From positions 1 through 6,831 of the forward strand of contig CAIVOR010000228.1 in the NCBI GenBank assembly GCA_903907615.1: a stretch of 6,831 nt of DNA. Reading direction: 5' to 3'. The position numbers and the translations under genes are program-made. Source of the stretch: an uncultured Microbacteriaceae bacterium (GTDB lineage Bacteria > Actinomycetota > Actinomycetes > Actinomycetales > Microbacteriaceae). Positions 6,206 through 6,831 of the stretch are shown here, one piece after another (position 1 is the stretch's first letter; every line of letters starts with the position of its first letter). The notes under the pieces were generated by a model. It ran no database searches, was not told where the DNA came from, and was given only the letters and a program-made list of their open reading frames with translations.

Positions 6206-6831
6206 GCCCACCTTGTGCAGCGCGCGCGCCGCATCGGTGATGGATCCCGTCAGCGACGGGTAAATGGCAAATGCGCGAGCCACATCGTCGACCGTGAGGC
6301 GGTGTTCTACCGCGAGCGCGACGGCAAAGATGAGCTCAGAGGCGTTGGGCGCCACAATGACGCCGCCGATCACCGTTCGCGACGTGGTGGTGGCAATGAG
6401 TTTCACGAAACCATCGGTGATGCCCATCATTTTGGCGCGCGGGTTGTGTTCGAGGGGCAGCTTGTGAATGGTGCCGCGAATTGTGCCCGCTTCGATCTCC
6501 GCCTGAGACCAGCCGACTGTGGCGATCTCAGGCTGAGTAAAGATGTTCGCGGCCACGTTGCGCTCGTCGAACGGCTCCACGGCATCACCCAGGGCGTGGA
6601 AGGCGGCCGTGCGTCCCTGCATGGACGCGACCGAGGCCAGCGGCATGGTTGCTGAGCAATCACCCACTCCGTAAATATTGGGGACGCTCGAGCGCGCCAC
6701 GCGGTTGACGCGAATGTGGCCGTCATCGGTGAGTTCGACCCCGGCTTCTTCAAGCCCAATCCCCGCCGTGTTGGCAATCGACCCCACGGCCATGAGGACG
6801 TGCGAGCCTTCGACGGTCGTGCCGTCGGCCA
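6203..6831 (-). CDS. NAD(P)H-quinone dehydrogenase, LpdA-type flavoprotein disulfide reductase family, C-terminal part
   Basis: The frame remains open to the right edge (A-D-G-T-T-V-E-G-S-H-V-L-M before the Met at 6793), so the N-terminal part with the FAD and most of the NAD(P) domain lies outside. The 209 visible residues are less than half of a family near 460-480 residues. They show the end of the NAD(P) domain (SHVLMAVGSIANT), the second FAD-binding motif IYGVGDCSA (Asp at about visible residue 57), and the dimerisation domain from NIFTQPEIATVGW to the end. The last part reads YPSLTGSITDAAR, where lipoamide dehydrogenases and glutathione reductases have an HP...E motif carrying the active-site His and Glu. 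Tyr and Gly replace these, as I recall for M. tuberculosis LpdA (Rv3303c), which is a quinone reductase rather than a lipoamide dehydrogenase. It converges on the alpha subunit gene. Confidence 0.9.
   Translation of the reverse strand, partial: ADGTTVEGSHVLMAVGSIANTAGIGLEEAGVELTDDGHIRVNRVARSSVPNIYGVGDCSATMPLASVASMQGRTAAFHALGDAVEPFDERNVAANIFTQPEIATVGWSQAEIEAGTIRGTIHKLPLEHNPRAKMMGITDGFVKLIATTTSRTVIGGVIVAPNASELIFAVALAVEHRLTVDDVARAFAIYPSLTGSITDAARALHKVG

Overview
The window is GC-rich, gene-dense chromosomal DNA from an actinobacterium. The family is probably Microbacteriaceae or a close relative, judged by protein style and gene content rather than by any marker gene. It carries the acyl-CoA carboxylase neighbourhood typical of actinobacteria. 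No mobile element, CRISPR array, tRNA or rRNA is visible, and every sizeable gene belongs to a recognisable family. I found no undescribed system. The interest lies in residue-level and junction-level details.

Layout from left to right: (1) the C-terminal 239 residues of a carboxyltransferase beta subunit (+, cut by the left edge), overlapping by four bases a 70-residue epsilon subunit (+). (2) A roughly 190 bp convergent gap holding two hairpins, one followed by a T-run. (3) A TrmA/RlmD-type RNA methyltransferase (-), divergent from (4) a Maf nucleotide pyrophosphatase (+). (5) A three-histidine-box membrane fatty acid desaturase (-), whose 3' end overlaps maf by 12 bp. (6) A divergent intergenic region of about 142 bp leading to (7) a 590-residue biotin carboxylase/biotin carrier alpha subunit (+), which appears to be leaderless. 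(8) 26 bp further on, convergent, the C-terminal 209 residues of an LpdA-type NAD(P)H-quinone dehydrogenase flavoprotein (-, cut by the right edge).

The alpha, beta and epsilon subunits together would form a complete acyl-CoA carboxylase making malonyl-CoA and/or methylmalonyl-CoA. The order beta, epsilon, maf, ..., alpha matches the accD5-accE5-maf-...-accA3 region of Mycobacterium tuberculosis. Here a methyltransferase and a desaturase sit among these genes on the opposite strand. The beta subunit has Ile at the position that in PccB/AccD5 enzymes is the specificity Asp, which suggests it can use acetyl-CoA. With the adjacent desaturase, the locus looks directed to fatty acid supply and membrane lipid composition. 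The methyltransferase and Maf have separate roles in RNA modification and nucleotide-pool or division control.
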